DNA of 44,318 bases from Acetobacter pasteurianus subsp. pasteurianus LMG 1262 = NBRC 106471 (GTDB taxonomy: Bacteria > Pseudomonadota > Alphaproteobacteria > Acetobacterales > Acetobacteraceae), in assembly GCF_000285275.1 (NCBI RefSeq), contig NZ_CADO01000021.1, positions 1-44,318 of the forward strand, in the 5' to 3' direction. A program made the position numbers and the translations under genes. Positions 7,842-17,132 of the stretch are shown one piece after another. How positions within the stretch are numbered: the stretch's first letter is position 1; the number at the start of each line of letters is the position of its first letter. The notes below the pieces were generated by a model. That model was not told the DNA's origin. It saw only the letters and a program-made list of their open reading frames with translations, and searched no databases.

Positions 7842-10081
7842 TAAAGGGGTTTTCCATCCGCACTGGTTTACGTGTTCTGGCCGCCGGGTGCGCCATAGGT
7901 GTGCTGGCAGGTTTTAGCGCATATCCTGCCCCTGCCAAAGCAGATACCACACCGCCCGCAGCGTTTAATGCGCCACGGCCGCCGGTTATCATGCCCGCAC
8001 CCAGCACCCTGCAAACGGATGGATCTGCCTTTGCCCTGCCTGCCAACTGGCAGGTTATCTGGCAAAACCCACCTACCCCGCTTTTAACCCGTGCCACACA
8101 ACGCTTTGCAAACCGCATGAGCATAGTGGCCGGGCAGGCTGTTACACTCGAAAATGCGGGAAAGGACAAAGACACTTTCCCCCTCCACATCCAGTATGCG
8201 CGTGAGGCCACGTTCCCCGCCCCCACCATGCGGGAGGATTATACGCTGGATGTGGGGCCAGATGGCATAACCCTCACCGCGCAAGGCCCTGCCGGTGTGC
8301 TGCACGGCTTGGCCAGCATTGTGCAGCTTGTGCGGCGCGAGGCCACAGGCCCCGTTATGGCGCAGGCGCATATTCAGGATAGTCCGCGTTTTGCATGGCG
8401 TGGGCTGATGCTGGATGTCAGCCGTCATTTCATGTCCATCCCCACCATTGAGCGGCAGCTTGATGCCATGGAAATGGTAAAACTGAATGTGCTGCACCTG
8501 CATCTTTCAGATGGTGCGGCGTTTCGGGTAGAAAGCAGGCATTACCCGCGCCTGCAAAAAATCAGCAGCCACGGGCAGTATTACACGCAGGCCGAAATCC
8601 GTAATCTGGTGCAATATGCGGCAGACAGGGGCGTGCGCATTGTGCCGGAGTTTGATACGCCGGGGCACAGCTTTGCCATGCTGCTGGCCTACCCTCAATA
8701 CGCCTCTGTCCTGCCCATGAACACGACAGACCGGGCCGAGATCAACCGCGCAGCGCTGGACCCCACAAACCCCGCCACCTATACTTTTGTGCGCGGCCTG
8801 TATGCTGAAATGTCCGCCCTGTTTCCGGACCCCGTGTTCCATATTGGTGGGGATGAGGTGGTGGCCAAACAGTGGACACTCACACCCCGCATTGCGCACT
8901 ACATGCAGGCACATCATTTTGCCACACCGGCTGATCTGCAAGCCAGTTTTACAAACCGCGTAGCCCAAATGCTCAAAGCCGATGGCAAAACCGTTATGGG
9001 GTGGGATGAGATATTGGCCGCCAGCGTGCCGCCCCACACCATTATAGAAAGCTGGCGCGGCCCAGCCAACACGGCAAAAGCAGCAGAGGCAGGTTTGCCG
9101 GTGGTGGTTTCCGGCCCTTATTATCTGGACAGGCTGCTCCCGGCCTCCGCCTATTATGAGACAGACCCGCTAGACACCCGCAAGGATGCCGCAGAGGCAC
9201 AGGCCGCAGCCCAAACAACCGGCCCCGGCGGCACCATTGCCACCCCAACAGACACCAAGCCCGAAGCCCCCGTGCCCCCTTTAACCAAGCAGCAGAAAAC
9301 CCTGATACTGGGAGCCGAAGGTGCGTTGTGGACAGAAGTGGTGGATGAATACATGCTGGATGTCCGCCTATGGCCCCGCATGGCCGCTGTGGCGGAGCGT
9401 TTTTGGTCCACCCCACAAAACTGCGTGCCCCAAACCCTGTATGGCAGGCTGGCCGTAACGCAAGACAAGCTGGACCTTCTGGGCCTGAAAAGCCAGGAAG
9501 ATGCCAATGCCCTGCTAGAGCGTCTGGCAGCGGGTGAAACACAGGCCCCGCATGTGCTGCTGAGTGCTGTTTCCCCTATTCGCAATTACGCCCATAACCA
9601 CGAATTTTTACAAATTCGCCATAAGCAGACAGCCACGGAGCAGGATTTAAACACCCCGGCAGATATTGCCAGACCGGATAGCTTTGAGGCTGAAAAGTTT
9701 AATGCAGAAGCAGTGGCTTTTGTAAACGGCAAGGTGGAATTGCGGCCGGAACTAGAGCGGCAGCTCACAATCTGGGCGGATAATGATGCCGCGTTTAATC
9801 AGGTTGCAGCCCGCCATGCTGCCCTTACGCCCGCACTGGCAGCATCTGCCCGTCTGGCCGCTTTGGCGCGTGCCGGGCTGGCGGCACTGGGTGCAGAGCG
9901 CACCTCCGGGTGGCGCGAACAGGCGCGGGAAACACTGGATGCCGCACGCAAGGACATTGCAGCATCTTCCTCCATCCATGTTGTCACCAACACGCCCCAA
10001 CCTGCGGGGGATCTCATCCAGCGCATTGTGCCGGGTGTGGAAGCACTTGTAACGCGTGAGGGCGGATTAACCCTGCCCTGA
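7838..10081 (+). CDS. Exported beta-N-acetylhexosaminidase (GH20)
   Basis: 747 residues from ATG 7838 (preceded by GGAAAGG and overlapping the kinase stop). A signal peptide occupies about residues 1-35 (hydrophobic LRVLAAGCAIGVLAGFSAY, then AKA). A GH20b-like domain follows ('YTLDVGPDGITLTAQGPAGV'), then the catalytic barrel: 'FAWRGLMLDVSRHFMS', 'LNVLHLHLSDG', and the catalytic pair Asp339-Glu340 in 'HIGGDEVVAKQW'. A Pro/Thr/Ala-rich insert (about 450-485) precedes 'GAEGALWTE'. The C-terminal 200 residues are helical and Ala-rich. It should release terminal GlcNAc (or GalNAc) from chitooligosaccharides or muropeptides in the periplasm or outside the cell, feeding the symporter and kinase of the same operon. 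Confidence 0.92.
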   Translation: MIKGFSIRTGLRVLAAGCAIGVLAGFSAYPAPAKADTTPPAAFNAPRPPVIMPAPSTLQTDGSAFALPANWQVIWQNPPTPLLTRATQRFANRMSIVAGQAVTLENAGKDKDTFPLHIQYAREATFPAPTMREDYTLDVGPDGITLTAQGPAGVLHGLASIVQLVRREATGPVMAQAHIQDSPRFAWRGLMLDVSRHFMSIPTIERQLDAMEMVKLNVLHLHLSDGAAFRVESRHYPRLQKISSHGQYYTQAEIRNLVQYAADRGVRIVPEFDTPGHSFAMLLAYPQYASVLPMNTTDRAEINRAALDPTNPATYTFVRGLYAEMSALFPDPVFHIGGDEVVAKQWTLTPRIAHYMQAHHFATPADLQASFTNRVAQMLKADGKTVMGWDEILAASVPPHTIIESWRGPANTAKAAEAGLPVVVSGPYYLDRLLPASAYYETDPLDTRKDAAEAQAAAQTTGPGGTIATPTDTKPEAPVPPLTKQQKTLILGAEGALWTEVVDEYMLDVRLWPRMAAVAERFWSTPQNCVPQTLYGRLAVTQDKLDLLGLKSQEDANALLERLAAGETQAPHVLLSAVSPIRNYAHNHEFLQIRHKQTATEQDLNTPADIARPDSFEAEKFNAEAVAFVNGKVELRPELERQLTIWADNDAAFNQVAARHAALTPALAASARLAALARAGLAALGAERTSGWREQARETLDAARKDIAASSSIHVVTNTPQPAGDLIQRIVPGVEALVTREGGLTLP

Positions 10082-10108
10082 TCACATATTTTGCAAATAC
10101 TACCTTGG

Positions 10109-10861
10109 TTATGCCGTGCATAAATCCCACGGCACAACAGCGTCTTCTACCCGCCGAGTGGTTACACCATAAGTTTGGCGCACCATCTCATCCGTTAAAC
10201 TGGCGGGCGGGATGGTGTGGCGTATACGCCCCTGCTGCATCAGCACAAGTGTTTTGCAAAAACGTGTAGCCAGCAGCAGATCATGCAGCACCACCACAAC
10301 ACACGTGCCCTGTGCTGCCAGTTTGCAAAACACCTGTATAACGGCCAAGGCATGTGCCGGGTCCAGTGCTGCTACGGGTTCATCCGCCAGCAAGATGGGG
10401 GCCTGCACGGCCAAGGCACGCGCCAGCATCAGCCGTGCACGCTCCCCGCCAGAAAGCTGGCTGGCCGGGCGCTCTGCCAAATCCTGCAACCCCACTTCTG
10501 CCAAGGCCTGCGCCACCGCCGGATGATGCAAGGCTTGCGCTGAAGATTCCCCATAGGGCAGACGCCCCAGTGATGCCACCTCCCGCACTGGCATGGGCGG
10601 AAACGGTGGCACATCTTGGGGCATATACGCCATAAGCCGCGCGCGCTGGGCCAGTGTAAGCTGCTGCAACGGTGTGCCATCACACTCCACCTGCCCCTGC
10701 GTGGCGGGCAGCAACCCGGCCATAATGCGCAACAATGTGCTTTTGCCTGCACCATTGGGGCCTATAAGCGCCGTCACACTCCCGGCTTCAAACCGCACGC
10801 TGGCGGATTGAAGAAGCTGCGCACCTTCTATGCTGAAGCCAACATTCTGCACATTCAGCAT
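10109..10861 (-). CDS. btuD: Cobalamin ABC transporter ATP-binding protein
   Basis: 250 residues. Walker A is GPNGAGKST (34-42), the signature is 'LSGGERARLMLARAL', Walker B is 'ILLADEPVAALDP', and the switch His is in 'VVVLHDLLLATRF'. It most resembles FecE/BtuD/HmuV-type proteins that energise uptake of iron chelates, haem or B12. The B12 assignment rests on the cobalamin riboswitch at the head of the operon. The start overlaps the permease stop by 7 bp. It is the last gene of the operon and ends 27 bp from the convergent GH20 gene; no clear hairpin terminator is visible in that gap. Confidence 0.88.
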   Translation of the reverse strand: MLNVQNVGFSIEGAQLLQSASVRFEAGSVTALIGPNGAGKSTLLRIMAGLLPATQGQVECDGTPLQQLTLAQRARLMAYMPQDVPPFPPMPVREVASLGRLPYGESSAQALHHPAVAQALAEVGLQDLAERPASQLSGGERARLMLARALAVQAPILLADEPVAALDPAHALAVIQVFCKLAAQGTCVVVVLHDLLLATRFCKTLVLMQQGRIRHTIPPASLTDEMVRQTYGVTTRRVEDAVVPWDLCTA

Positions 10862-11868
10862 GACAGCATATTCCGTTTTCTAAACAGGATCACACGGTGG
10901 AAGAACACAGGCGCACCCACCAAAGCCGTAACCACGCCCAACTGTAACTCCGTGCGCCCGGCCATTAACCGCACGGCCAGATCTGCCGCCAACAAAAGTG
11001 CCGCACCGCCCAAAAAGGCTGGTACCATAAGCCGAGATGGCCGATGCCCCGCCAAAGGCCGCAACAAATGCGGCACCACCAGCCCCACAAACCCGATAGC
11101 GCCAGAAACCGCAACACAGGACCCCACAGCCAAGGCTGTGCCCACAACCACGCGCATTTGCACGCCCCTTACACCACCCAGCTGAAAGCCGAGGCTCTGG
11201 GCAACGTCTTCACCCATTGTCAGGGCATCCAGCGCACGGCCACAGTCCATAAGTAGGGCACAGCCCGCCACCACACCGGGCAAGGCCAGTAGCACATCAT
11301 TTAATGTGCGATCTGTTAAAGACCCCATAAGCCAATGCATGATTTCAAACGTGGCATAGGGGCTGGGCACCAGATTGAGCACCAGTGCCGTAAGGGCAGC
11401 GGTAAAACTGCTAACGGCCGCACCGGCCAGCAGCAGCACCAAAGCCCCCCCACGCCCTACCAACGCCACCAGCAACATGGCTGTTACCAGCGCACCGGCC
11501 AAACCGCCCAGCGGCAGCAAAGCCGAGGCAATTTGAAAAAGCCCTGTATAAAACACGCACACAGCCCCAAGGGCCGCTCCGCCAGAAACACCTAAAAGGC
11601 CCGGATCAGCCAGCGGGTTGCGCAAATAGCCTTGCAGCACCGCACCACTTAGCCCCAACGTGCCGCCGACCATAAGGGCCAGCAACATACGCGGCAGGCG
11701 CAACTGCCCCATAATCACCGCGCCTATGGAATGGGCACCGGCCCACCAATCTGCCAAAGCCGCAGGCACGTTAATGCTGCTTTCCCCCCACCACAGAGAG
11801 GCCATAGCCATAACAGCCACCAGCAACGCCAGCAGGGTGTTCGGCACAACGGGGCGCAGGGGCTTCAT
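10855..11868 (-). CDS. btuC: Cobalamin ABC transporter permease (FecCD family)
   Basis: 337 residues with about 9-10 membrane segments. FecCD/BtuC hallmarks are 'LRLPRMLLALMVGGTLGLSGAVLQGYLRNPLADPGLLGVSGGA' split over positions about 57-100 and 'GAIGFVGLVVPHLLRPLAGH' near 262-281, the loop that contacts the ATPase. It forms the inner-membrane channel for B12 uptake with BtuD. It overlaps btuF at the start (ATGA) and btuD at the end, so the three proteins are probably translated in step. Confidence 0.9.
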   Translation of the reverse strand: MKPLRPVVPNTLLALLVAVMAMASLWWGESSINVPAALADWWAGAHSIGAVIMGQLRLPRMLLALMVGGTLGLSGAVLQGYLRNPLADPGLLGVSGGAALGAVCVFYTGLFQIASALLPLGGLAGALVTAMLLVALVGRGGALVLLLAGAAVSSFTAALTALVLNLVPSPYATFEIMHWLMGSLTDRTLNDVLLALPGVVAGCALLMDCGRALDALTMGEDVAQSLGFQLGGVRGVQMRVVVGTALAVGSCVAVSGAIGFVGLVVPHLLRPLAGHRPSRLMVPAFLGGAALLLAADLAVRLMAGRTELQLGVVTALVGAPVFFHRVILFRKRNMLSC

Positions 11869-12776
11869 GGTTGGGTCTCCTTTACCTTGGGCTGTGCGAT
11901 GGGATTATCTGAAACATGCCTTGCAGCATCAGCCACAACACCATCCCGCGCATGGCGCAATGTGGCAACGGCATCCAGCGTTTGCGGCAACCCACAGAGC
12001 CACAGACGGGCGGGCACATCCACAACATGTGGCGGTGCAAACATGGCCAGCATAACCGGGTTGGACAGCATGGCCTGTGCAAGGGAATGGCCGGGGCCGG
12101 AGGGGTCTCTTACCAATAAATCCGGGTGATAGGCCAAAAGCACCTCTAGCGGCACGCGCCCACCCAAAGGGGGTGTGCCTGCCGTGGTGGCAAAGTTGCG
12201 CAAACCGGCATGGGCCAGCACATCATCTGGCAGACTATGAGCGTGCACCACAAAACCATTGGCCTCATACACCACGGCTATGGGGTCTGATACCTGGCGG
12301 GTTGTGGCTATTTCTGCCAACCTTGCCTGAAACGCCGCCACAAGCTGCCGCCCACGTTCCGGTTGCCCCACCGCATTGGCAACTTGCATGATCTGGTCTG
12401 GAATATCCGCCAAGGAGGATGCAGGTGGCAACGTAAGCACCTTGGCCCCTACCTCCTTGGCGGCACGCACAGCCAAGCGTGCCGTAAAGCGGCCTGCCAG
12501 CACCACATCCGGCTTGGCGGCCAGCACTGTTTCTGCGGTGGATTGCAACACAGGCACATCCTGCGCCTGCTGGCACAACACAGATTCCGTACAATCCCGC
12601 GCAAGGGTAGATACGCCTATAATATCCTTATGGTCTGCCAGCATAAGGGCAAGCTGATCTGTGCACAGGTTGAGCGATGCCACACGCTCCGCCCGTGCCG
12701 TGCCGGATGCAGGCACCGCAAGGGCTGCACCCAATGCACACACAACCACCCGGCGAAGGAAAACGGAAAAGCCCAT
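11865..12776 (-). CDS. btuF: Periplasmic cobalamin-binding protein of an ABC transporter
   Basis: 303 residues. A signal peptide spans about 1-29 (VVVCALGAALAVPASGTARA). The class III binding-protein fold begins 'ERVASLNLCTDQLALMLADH', followed by 'SAETVLAAKPDVVLAG' and, in the second lobe, 'PDLLVRDP'. Two Cys near residues 62-68 could form a disulfide. It would hand B12 from the outer-membrane receptor to BtuCD. The start shares one base with the btuB stop (TGATG) and the end overlaps btuC. It could in principle bind haem or a siderophore; the riboswitch argues for B12. Confidence 0.85.
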   Translation of the reverse strand: MGFSVFLRRVVVCALGAALAVPASGTARAERVASLNLCTDQLALMLADHKDIIGVSTLARDCTESVLCQQAQDVPVLQSTAETVLAAKPDVVLAGRFTARLAVRAAKEVGAKVLTLPPASSLADIPDQIMQVANAVGQPERGRQLVAAFQARLAEIATTRQVSDPIAVVYEANGFVVHAHSLPDDVLAHAGLRNFATTAGTPPLGGRVPLEVLLAYHPDLLVRDPSGPGHSLAQAMLSNPVMLAMFAPPHVVDVPARLWLCGLPQTLDAVATLRHARDGVVADAARHVSDNPIAQPKVKETQP

Positions 12777-14935
12777 CAGTAATTCAGCGTAAAGCCGCCA
12801 TAGCCTGCGCGGCCGGGCTGAAGGTAGCCTATGGGGCTTTCATACTGGCGGTTGAGCAGGTTATCCGCCCGCGCAAACACGGTAACATAGCGGTTGATTT
12901 TATAACTGGCCGCCAGATCTATGGTGAAATATCCGTGGTCTTTGCCGCATGTGCTGCAATACTGGTACGTATCGGAAATAACCGGCGTATCGCGCGAACC
13001 GCTGACATACAGGATATTGCCCGAAAGCGAGAGCCCATCCACCGGTTGCCATGTGGTGTTGAAGTTGAACTTGTGCTGCGGGCGGCGCTGGAGGGCTTGG
13101 CCGGTAGAGGCATCTCGCGCGTGGGTCCAGGTATAGTTCAGGTTGAAATCCAGCGTATCCAGCGCTTTCCAGTCCAGATACGCTTCTACGCCATACATGC
13201 GCGCACGGGCCACGTTATTGTAGGAATAGGTGGAATAGTAGTTTTCGTAAGAGCTGACGGACTGGATAAGATTGCGCACGTGGTTTTCATACCATGTGGC
13301 CCCAAAATGCAGTTTATCATGCGCCAGTGTTTGTTCCACGCCCACATCATACCCTATCAGGCGTTCGGCCCGCAGGTTGGGGTTACCCTTTTCCGCATAG
13401 CTGGTGGAAATCTGGTTGGCAAAAAGCTGATACAATGAAGGACCATGAAAGCCGCTACCCGCACTGGCCTTGATAACCGTGCCGCTGTGCGGAATATGAA
13501 TGGCCGGAGCCACGCGCCACGTCACGTAATTGCCGTAGCGGGAATTGGCATCATACCGGATATTGGCCGCGCCATATAAAATCTTGTTCCAGTTGCCCTG
13601 ATACTGCCCGTAGCCCGCTGTGGTATCCATGCCCGCACTGGTGCTGAACGGTGTGGAAGATGCTGCACTCCCCCCTTGGCTGGAATTGAACGTATCATGA
13701 AAATGCTCTGCCCCCACAAGCAGAGATCCGTATTTGTCCAGATTAACAGTGCCATGCCAATCTATTTTAATGCGGCTGGTGCGGTAGTATGTGGGGTCAT
13801 ACTGCAAGGCATCGCCTTCCAGCGTGGTGCCGGTTTCTGTCCAGCTTCTGCGGCTTGTCATATACCCCAGACCAATCACCTGATCGAACCTGCCCCCGAA
13901 TGAGGACAGATGCGCCGTGCCCCGCACAATGGCCTGATTTTGCGTGGTGTGTTCACGCTCGCTTCCCACATCACCATAATATCCTAGGCGGCTGTAATAT
14001 TCATCTTCCATATTATAGGCGCTGTAGGTGTGCAGGTTGCTCTGAATCAGCCGAGCCGTGAGCCCCAGATCAAAATTATGGGTAACATCATAGCCCAAGC
14101 GAATGTTGGCAGAGCGATTATCGTTTCTGTCCCCCCGGTGGCGCTGTTCCTTGTTCGCGCCAAAATAGCGGCCGATATAGCGCGGAATTTCATGAAAACC
14201 ATCCTGCCGGTAATGGGAAAGCTCAACATTGTAATGGAACTTTCCCTTACTGCCGCGCGCGCCCATAACCTGATTGAACGTGCCGTAAGACCCACCTTCC
14301 ACCCGCACAAAAGGCGTAAACCTGCCCTGCCCCTGTGCTGTGGTAATATCTATAACCCCGGCCATGGCATCGGCCCCGTACAGGCCGCTTTGTGGCCCGC
14401 GCAGAATTTCTATGCGGCCCATGCCATCGGTTACAAACTGTGCGGCATCAAACGCACCAGAGGTGGAACTGCCATCGTTAATATCCATGCCATCCAGCCG
14501 CACTTTCACCTCGTTGGCATTGTTGCCACGCATGAAAATGGAGGTAGTGCCGCCAAAGCCGCCAGAGCGCACCACATTCAACCCCGGTTGACGGGCCAGA
14601 ATATCTGTAAGCGTACGGCGCTGCTGGGTGAGGATCTGCTTTTCTGTCACGATCGTCATGGCCGTGCCAATTTCATCCGCCCGCATGGGGTGGCGTGCCG
14701 CGCTTACCGTAACGTAATCCGGGTAAGCCTGTGTGCTGCGGGCCTGCACAGCCTGCGTGCCCTCCGCCCCGGTAGAAACAGGCGCATTTTGCGCCGGAGC
14801 GGTGGAAGCCACTTTGGCAGCAACAGTGTTTTTACCCGTTGATGTGGTGGGGTTTGCAACATCTGCGGCCATAGCAGCAGTGGTTTCTACCAGCAGCAGG
14901 GAAGAGCCAGTAAGCAAAAGAGTTTTTAGGCGCAT
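12776..14935 (-). CDS. btuB: TonB-dependent outer-membrane receptor for cobalamin
   Basis: 719 residues, close to the usual BtuB size. A signal peptide spans about 1-23 (LLLTGSSLLLVETTAAMA). A low-complexity Thr/Ala/Val linker is followed by a TonB-box-like 'DYVTVSA' and the plug ('ADEIGTAMTIVTEKQ', 'ILARQPGLNVVRSGGFGG', 'LRGPQSGLYGADAMAGVIDI'). The barrel ends in the aromatic 'YGGFTLNY'. It is the first gene after the cobalamin riboswitch and its product would carry B12 across the outer membrane with TonB energy. No strong Shine-Dalgarno is seen before the ATG; about 150 nt of leader separates it from the aptamer. Confidence 0.9.
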   Translation of the reverse strand: MRLKTLLLTGSSLLLVETTAAMAADVANPTTSTGKNTVAAKVASTAPAQNAPVSTGAEGTQAVQARSTQAYPDYVTVSAARHPMRADEIGTAMTIVTEKQILTQQRRTLTDILARQPGLNVVRSGGFGGTTSIFMRGNNANEVKVRLDGMDINDGSSTSGAFDAAQFVTDGMGRIEILRGPQSGLYGADAMAGVIDITTAQGQGRFTPFVRVEGGSYGTFNQVMGARGSKGKFHYNVELSHYRQDGFHEIPRYIGRYFGANKEQRHRGDRNDNRSANIRLGYDVTHNFDLGLTARLIQSNLHTYSAYNMEDEYYSRLGYYGDVGSEREHTTQNQAIVRGTAHLSSFGGRFDQVIGLGYMTSRRSWTETGTTLEGDALQYDPTYYRTSRIKIDWHGTVNLDKYGSLLVGAEHFHDTFNSSQGGSAASSTPFSTSAGMDTTAGYGQYQGNWNKILYGAANIRYDANSRYGNYVTWRVAPAIHIPHSGTVIKASAGSGFHGPSLYQLFANQISTSYAEKGNPNLRAERLIGYDVGVEQTLAHDKLHFGATWYENHVRNLIQSVSSYENYYSTYSYNNVARARMYGVEAYLDWKALDTLDFNLNYTWTHARDASTGQALQRRPQHKFNFNTTWQPVDGLSLSGNILYVSGSRDTPVISDTYQYCSTCGKDHGYFTIDLAASYKINRYVTVFARADNLLNRQYESPIGYLQPGRAGYGGFTLNY

Positions 14936-15036
14936 GGGTTAAGGCAATCTCGCGGTTTAACAGCGTTGCCACGAGACTTGGCCCGGCTTTTTCCACCACA
15001 GGGCACAAACCACCCCATTGGCTGACCGCTTGCCCA

Positions 15037-15093
15037 GCCTGCCAGCACACCCCGGCTGACATGCCCCGTCTGCAACTGTGTGCTGATGGCAGG
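15037..15093 (-). promoter_or_regulatory. Putative expression platform of the cobalamin riboswitch
   Basis: Plus-strand segments 15078-15093 (GTGTGCTG-AT-GGCAGG) and 15037-15050 (GCCTGCCAGCACAC) are complementary. In the RNA the 3' edge of the B12 box and the bases after it can pair with a downstream stretch for 13 bp with a 2-nt bulge. Such pairing would compete with closure of the aptamer and so could switch the leader. No U-tract follows, so control may act on translation or through Rho. Confidence 0.5.
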
Positions 15094-15290
15094 TCTCCTG
15101 GCTTGCGGTTTTTCGGTTGTGGCACCCCTTCCCGGAAAGGTTTGTTCCAGTGGGCCAGCGCTTGGCGCTGTGCGTGCACATCCATGCCGCTTACAGTTGC
15201 GGGGACAGCCCGGGAATATCGCAAAACCATTGCAGGCAATGGCGCGGGCACCCGGTTCCCTTTTCATTCCCTTAGGGGGAAACCATCATG
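15084..15290 (-). promoter_or_regulatory. Cobalamin (AdoCbl) riboswitch aptamer
   Basis: Read on the minus strand, the conserved blocks come in order: GGTTTCCCCCTAAGGGAATG, AAAAGGGAACCGGGTGCC, CTGTCCCCGCAACTGTAAGC, CCACTGG followed by CCGGGAAGGGGTG, and the B12 box AGCCAGGAGACCTGCC at its 3' end (plus 15088-15103). These match the class I cobalamin aptamer. It lies about 150 nt upstream of btuB and the whole B12 uptake operon, which it should switch off when cobalamin is plentiful. Confidence 0.95.
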
Positions 15291-15296
15291 CGGTGT

Positions 15297-15324
15297 GGTT
15301 TACAGGCTGGGGGTGGCTTGTCAA
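15297..15324 (-). promoter_or_regulatory. Candidate sigma-70 promoter of the B12 operon
   Basis: On the minus strand a perfect -35 TTGACA (plus 15319-15324) is followed after 16 bp by TAAACC (plus 15297-15302). Transcription would begin just before the riboswitch aptamer, which is the expected arrangement. The -10 match is imperfect. Confidence 0.5.
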
Positions 15325-15354
15325 CAAAAGCACACCCCAGCGCGGCGGCTGGCT

Positions 15355-17067
15355 TTAGGCTTCACGCGGGAGGCGCTGGGACTGGGAGCGAATAACCTGC
15401 TCCTCATAATCCAGTTCCTGCTGGAGCTTCCATTCTGTCTGGTCGTTGATCTCGCTGCGTGATGTCATATCCCGCATGGCCTGCCGTTCGGCCCGTAGCA
15501 ATTGCAGGCGCAGCGCCAGTTCCATACGGGCATGGCGTAGGGCGCGGCTGCGGTCTAGCGGCGTGATGCGCGGCGTTTCGTCCTCTTCTTCCAAACGGCT
15601 GTGATAAAGCTGGTACAGGCGGTCTATCACCTCCTGGCGCAGGGCTTCATCTGCGGCACTTTGCCCCTCCGGCTTGGCAAGTGCTGTGCCTTTTGGGGTG
15701 GGGACTGCCGGTTGCGCCCGCGCTTTTGTCAGCACCGCAAGGGCTGCGCGTATCAGCTTCTGGCGGGCCATGTTTTCTTCCTGCGCGTTCTTGTCCACCG
15801 TTTCCTGCGGCAAAAAGCGCAGGCACAGCGGGATGAACACGCTGGCCGCCAACAGGGAAAGAACAATTACGCCTGTAGCGGCCACCACCACGGCATCGCG
15901 CATAGGAAAGGCATCCGTGCCATCTGTGCCTTCTGGCAGGGAAAGCACAGCCGCCAGCGTAACAGCCCCACGCACGCCAGCGAATGTCAGCAACATGCTG
16001 CCTGCAAAACCTGTGGGTTCAAACGGCAGGCTGCCAATGCGCGCCACCACCCAACGGCCAAAAACGGATGTCCATACACCTGCAAAGCGCATGGCCAGCA
16101 TGATGGCGTATATCTGCACCACAAACAGGCCAACCTGCCACAAGGCCACATCGTATTTATGGCCCAGCGCCACGCCATGTTGCAGCAGTTCTGGCAACTG
16201 CATGCCCAGAAACAAAAAGATAAGCGCGTTAAAAACGTAGCTGACAATGTTCCAGACCGTTGTGGCCTGCAGGCGTGTAAACGTGGCGGTGTCCTCTATC
16301 ATGCCGGAAAGTTTGAGCACCATGCAGCCTGCCACGGCGGCCAGAATGCCCGAACATTCAACCGCTTCTGCCGCGGCGTACATTAAAAACGGCAAGAGCA
16401 GCACAAAGATGATCTGGGATTGCGGATCATCATACCCACGGCGCACCAGCACGCGGTTGAGCTTAACAGCCAGCCATGCCACCGCAGCGCCCACCAGCAG
16501 GCCACCCAGCGCCACCATTAGGAAGGTGCCAAAAGCCTGCCTGTAGGAGAACTCACCCGTAAGGGCATCGGCCATGGCAAAACGAAAGCACACAAGGCCG
16601 GAGGCATCATTAAACAGGGCCTCGCCCGATAAAATCTGCAACAGCCGGTTGGGCACCTTGCGCCCTTCAATAAGGCTGGAAACCGCCACCGTATCTGTGG
16701 GGGAAAGAGCTGCCGCCAGTGTAAAGCAGATGGGCAGGCCCAGCTCTGGCACAATCCAGTGGATGGCATAGCCACATACCAGTGTGCTGAGCACCACAAG
16801 CCCAAAGGCCAGAAACAGAATGGGGCCGCGCAGTTCTGCAAACTCACGCAAGGGCATGCGAAATGAATCTGCAAACAGCAATGGCGGCAGAAACACAAAC
16901 ATGAACATGTCTGGCTGCAGGCTGACATGCATGCCCGCCACCGCAGCAAACACACCCAGAACAATAAGGATAACCGGCTGCGGCACCTTCTGTTTAAACA
17001 GGGCAACAAGCAGGCTGCTGACTGCCGCCAGCAAAAGCAGCAGCAGAATGTTTTCTATGGTCAACAT
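15355..17067 (-). CDS. Na+/H+ antiporter, CPA1 family
   Basis: 570 residues. About 12 membrane segments fill residues 1-415, followed by a charged, probably helical cytoplasmic tail of about 150 residues rich in Arg/Glu/Gln. CPA1 landmarks are 'FLPPLLFADSFRM' (59-71), 'ALSPTDTVAVSSLIEGRKVP' (120-139, with Asp125) and 'LSGEALFNDASGLV' (146-159), whose Asn153-Asp154 pair forms the ion site. 'FAGVRGAVTLAAVLSLPEG' is the later conserved helix. It should exchange cytosolic Na+ or K+ for protons and contribute to pH and salt homeostasis, relevant in an acid-producing organism (inference). It is transcribed on its own and ends about 30 bp upstream of the B12 operon promoter. Confidence 0.9.
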   Translation of the reverse strand: MLTIENILLLLLLAAVSSLLVALFKQKVPQPVILIVLGVFAAVAGMHVSLQPDMFMFVFLPPLLFADSFRMPLREFAELRGPILFLAFGLVVLSTLVCGYAIHWIVPELGLPICFTLAAALSPTDTVAVSSLIEGRKVPNRLLQILSGEALFNDASGLVCFRFAMADALTGEFSYRQAFGTFLMVALGGLLVGAAVAWLAVKLNRVLVRRGYDDPQSQIIFVLLLPFLMYAAAEAVECSGILAAVAGCMVLKLSGMIEDTATFTRLQATTVWNIVSYVFNALIFLFLGMQLPELLQHGVALGHKYDVALWQVGLFVVQIYAIMLAMRFAGVWTSVFGRWVVARIGSLPFEPTGFAGSMLLTFAGVRGAVTLAAVLSLPEGTDGTDAFPMRDAVVVAATGVIVLSLLAASVFIPLCLRFLPQETVDKNAQEENMARQKLIRAALAVLTKARAQPAVPTPKGTALAKPEGQSAADEALRQEVIDRLYQLYHSRLEEEDETPRITPLDRSRALRHARMELALRLQLLRAERQAMRDMTSRSEINDQTEWKLQQELDYEEQVIRSQSQRLPREA

Positions 17068-17132
17068 GGCCTGCGCTCTTTGGGCGTGTTTAGGTGTTTA
17101 TGCAACGGGCATTATGCACATACACGCTCGCT

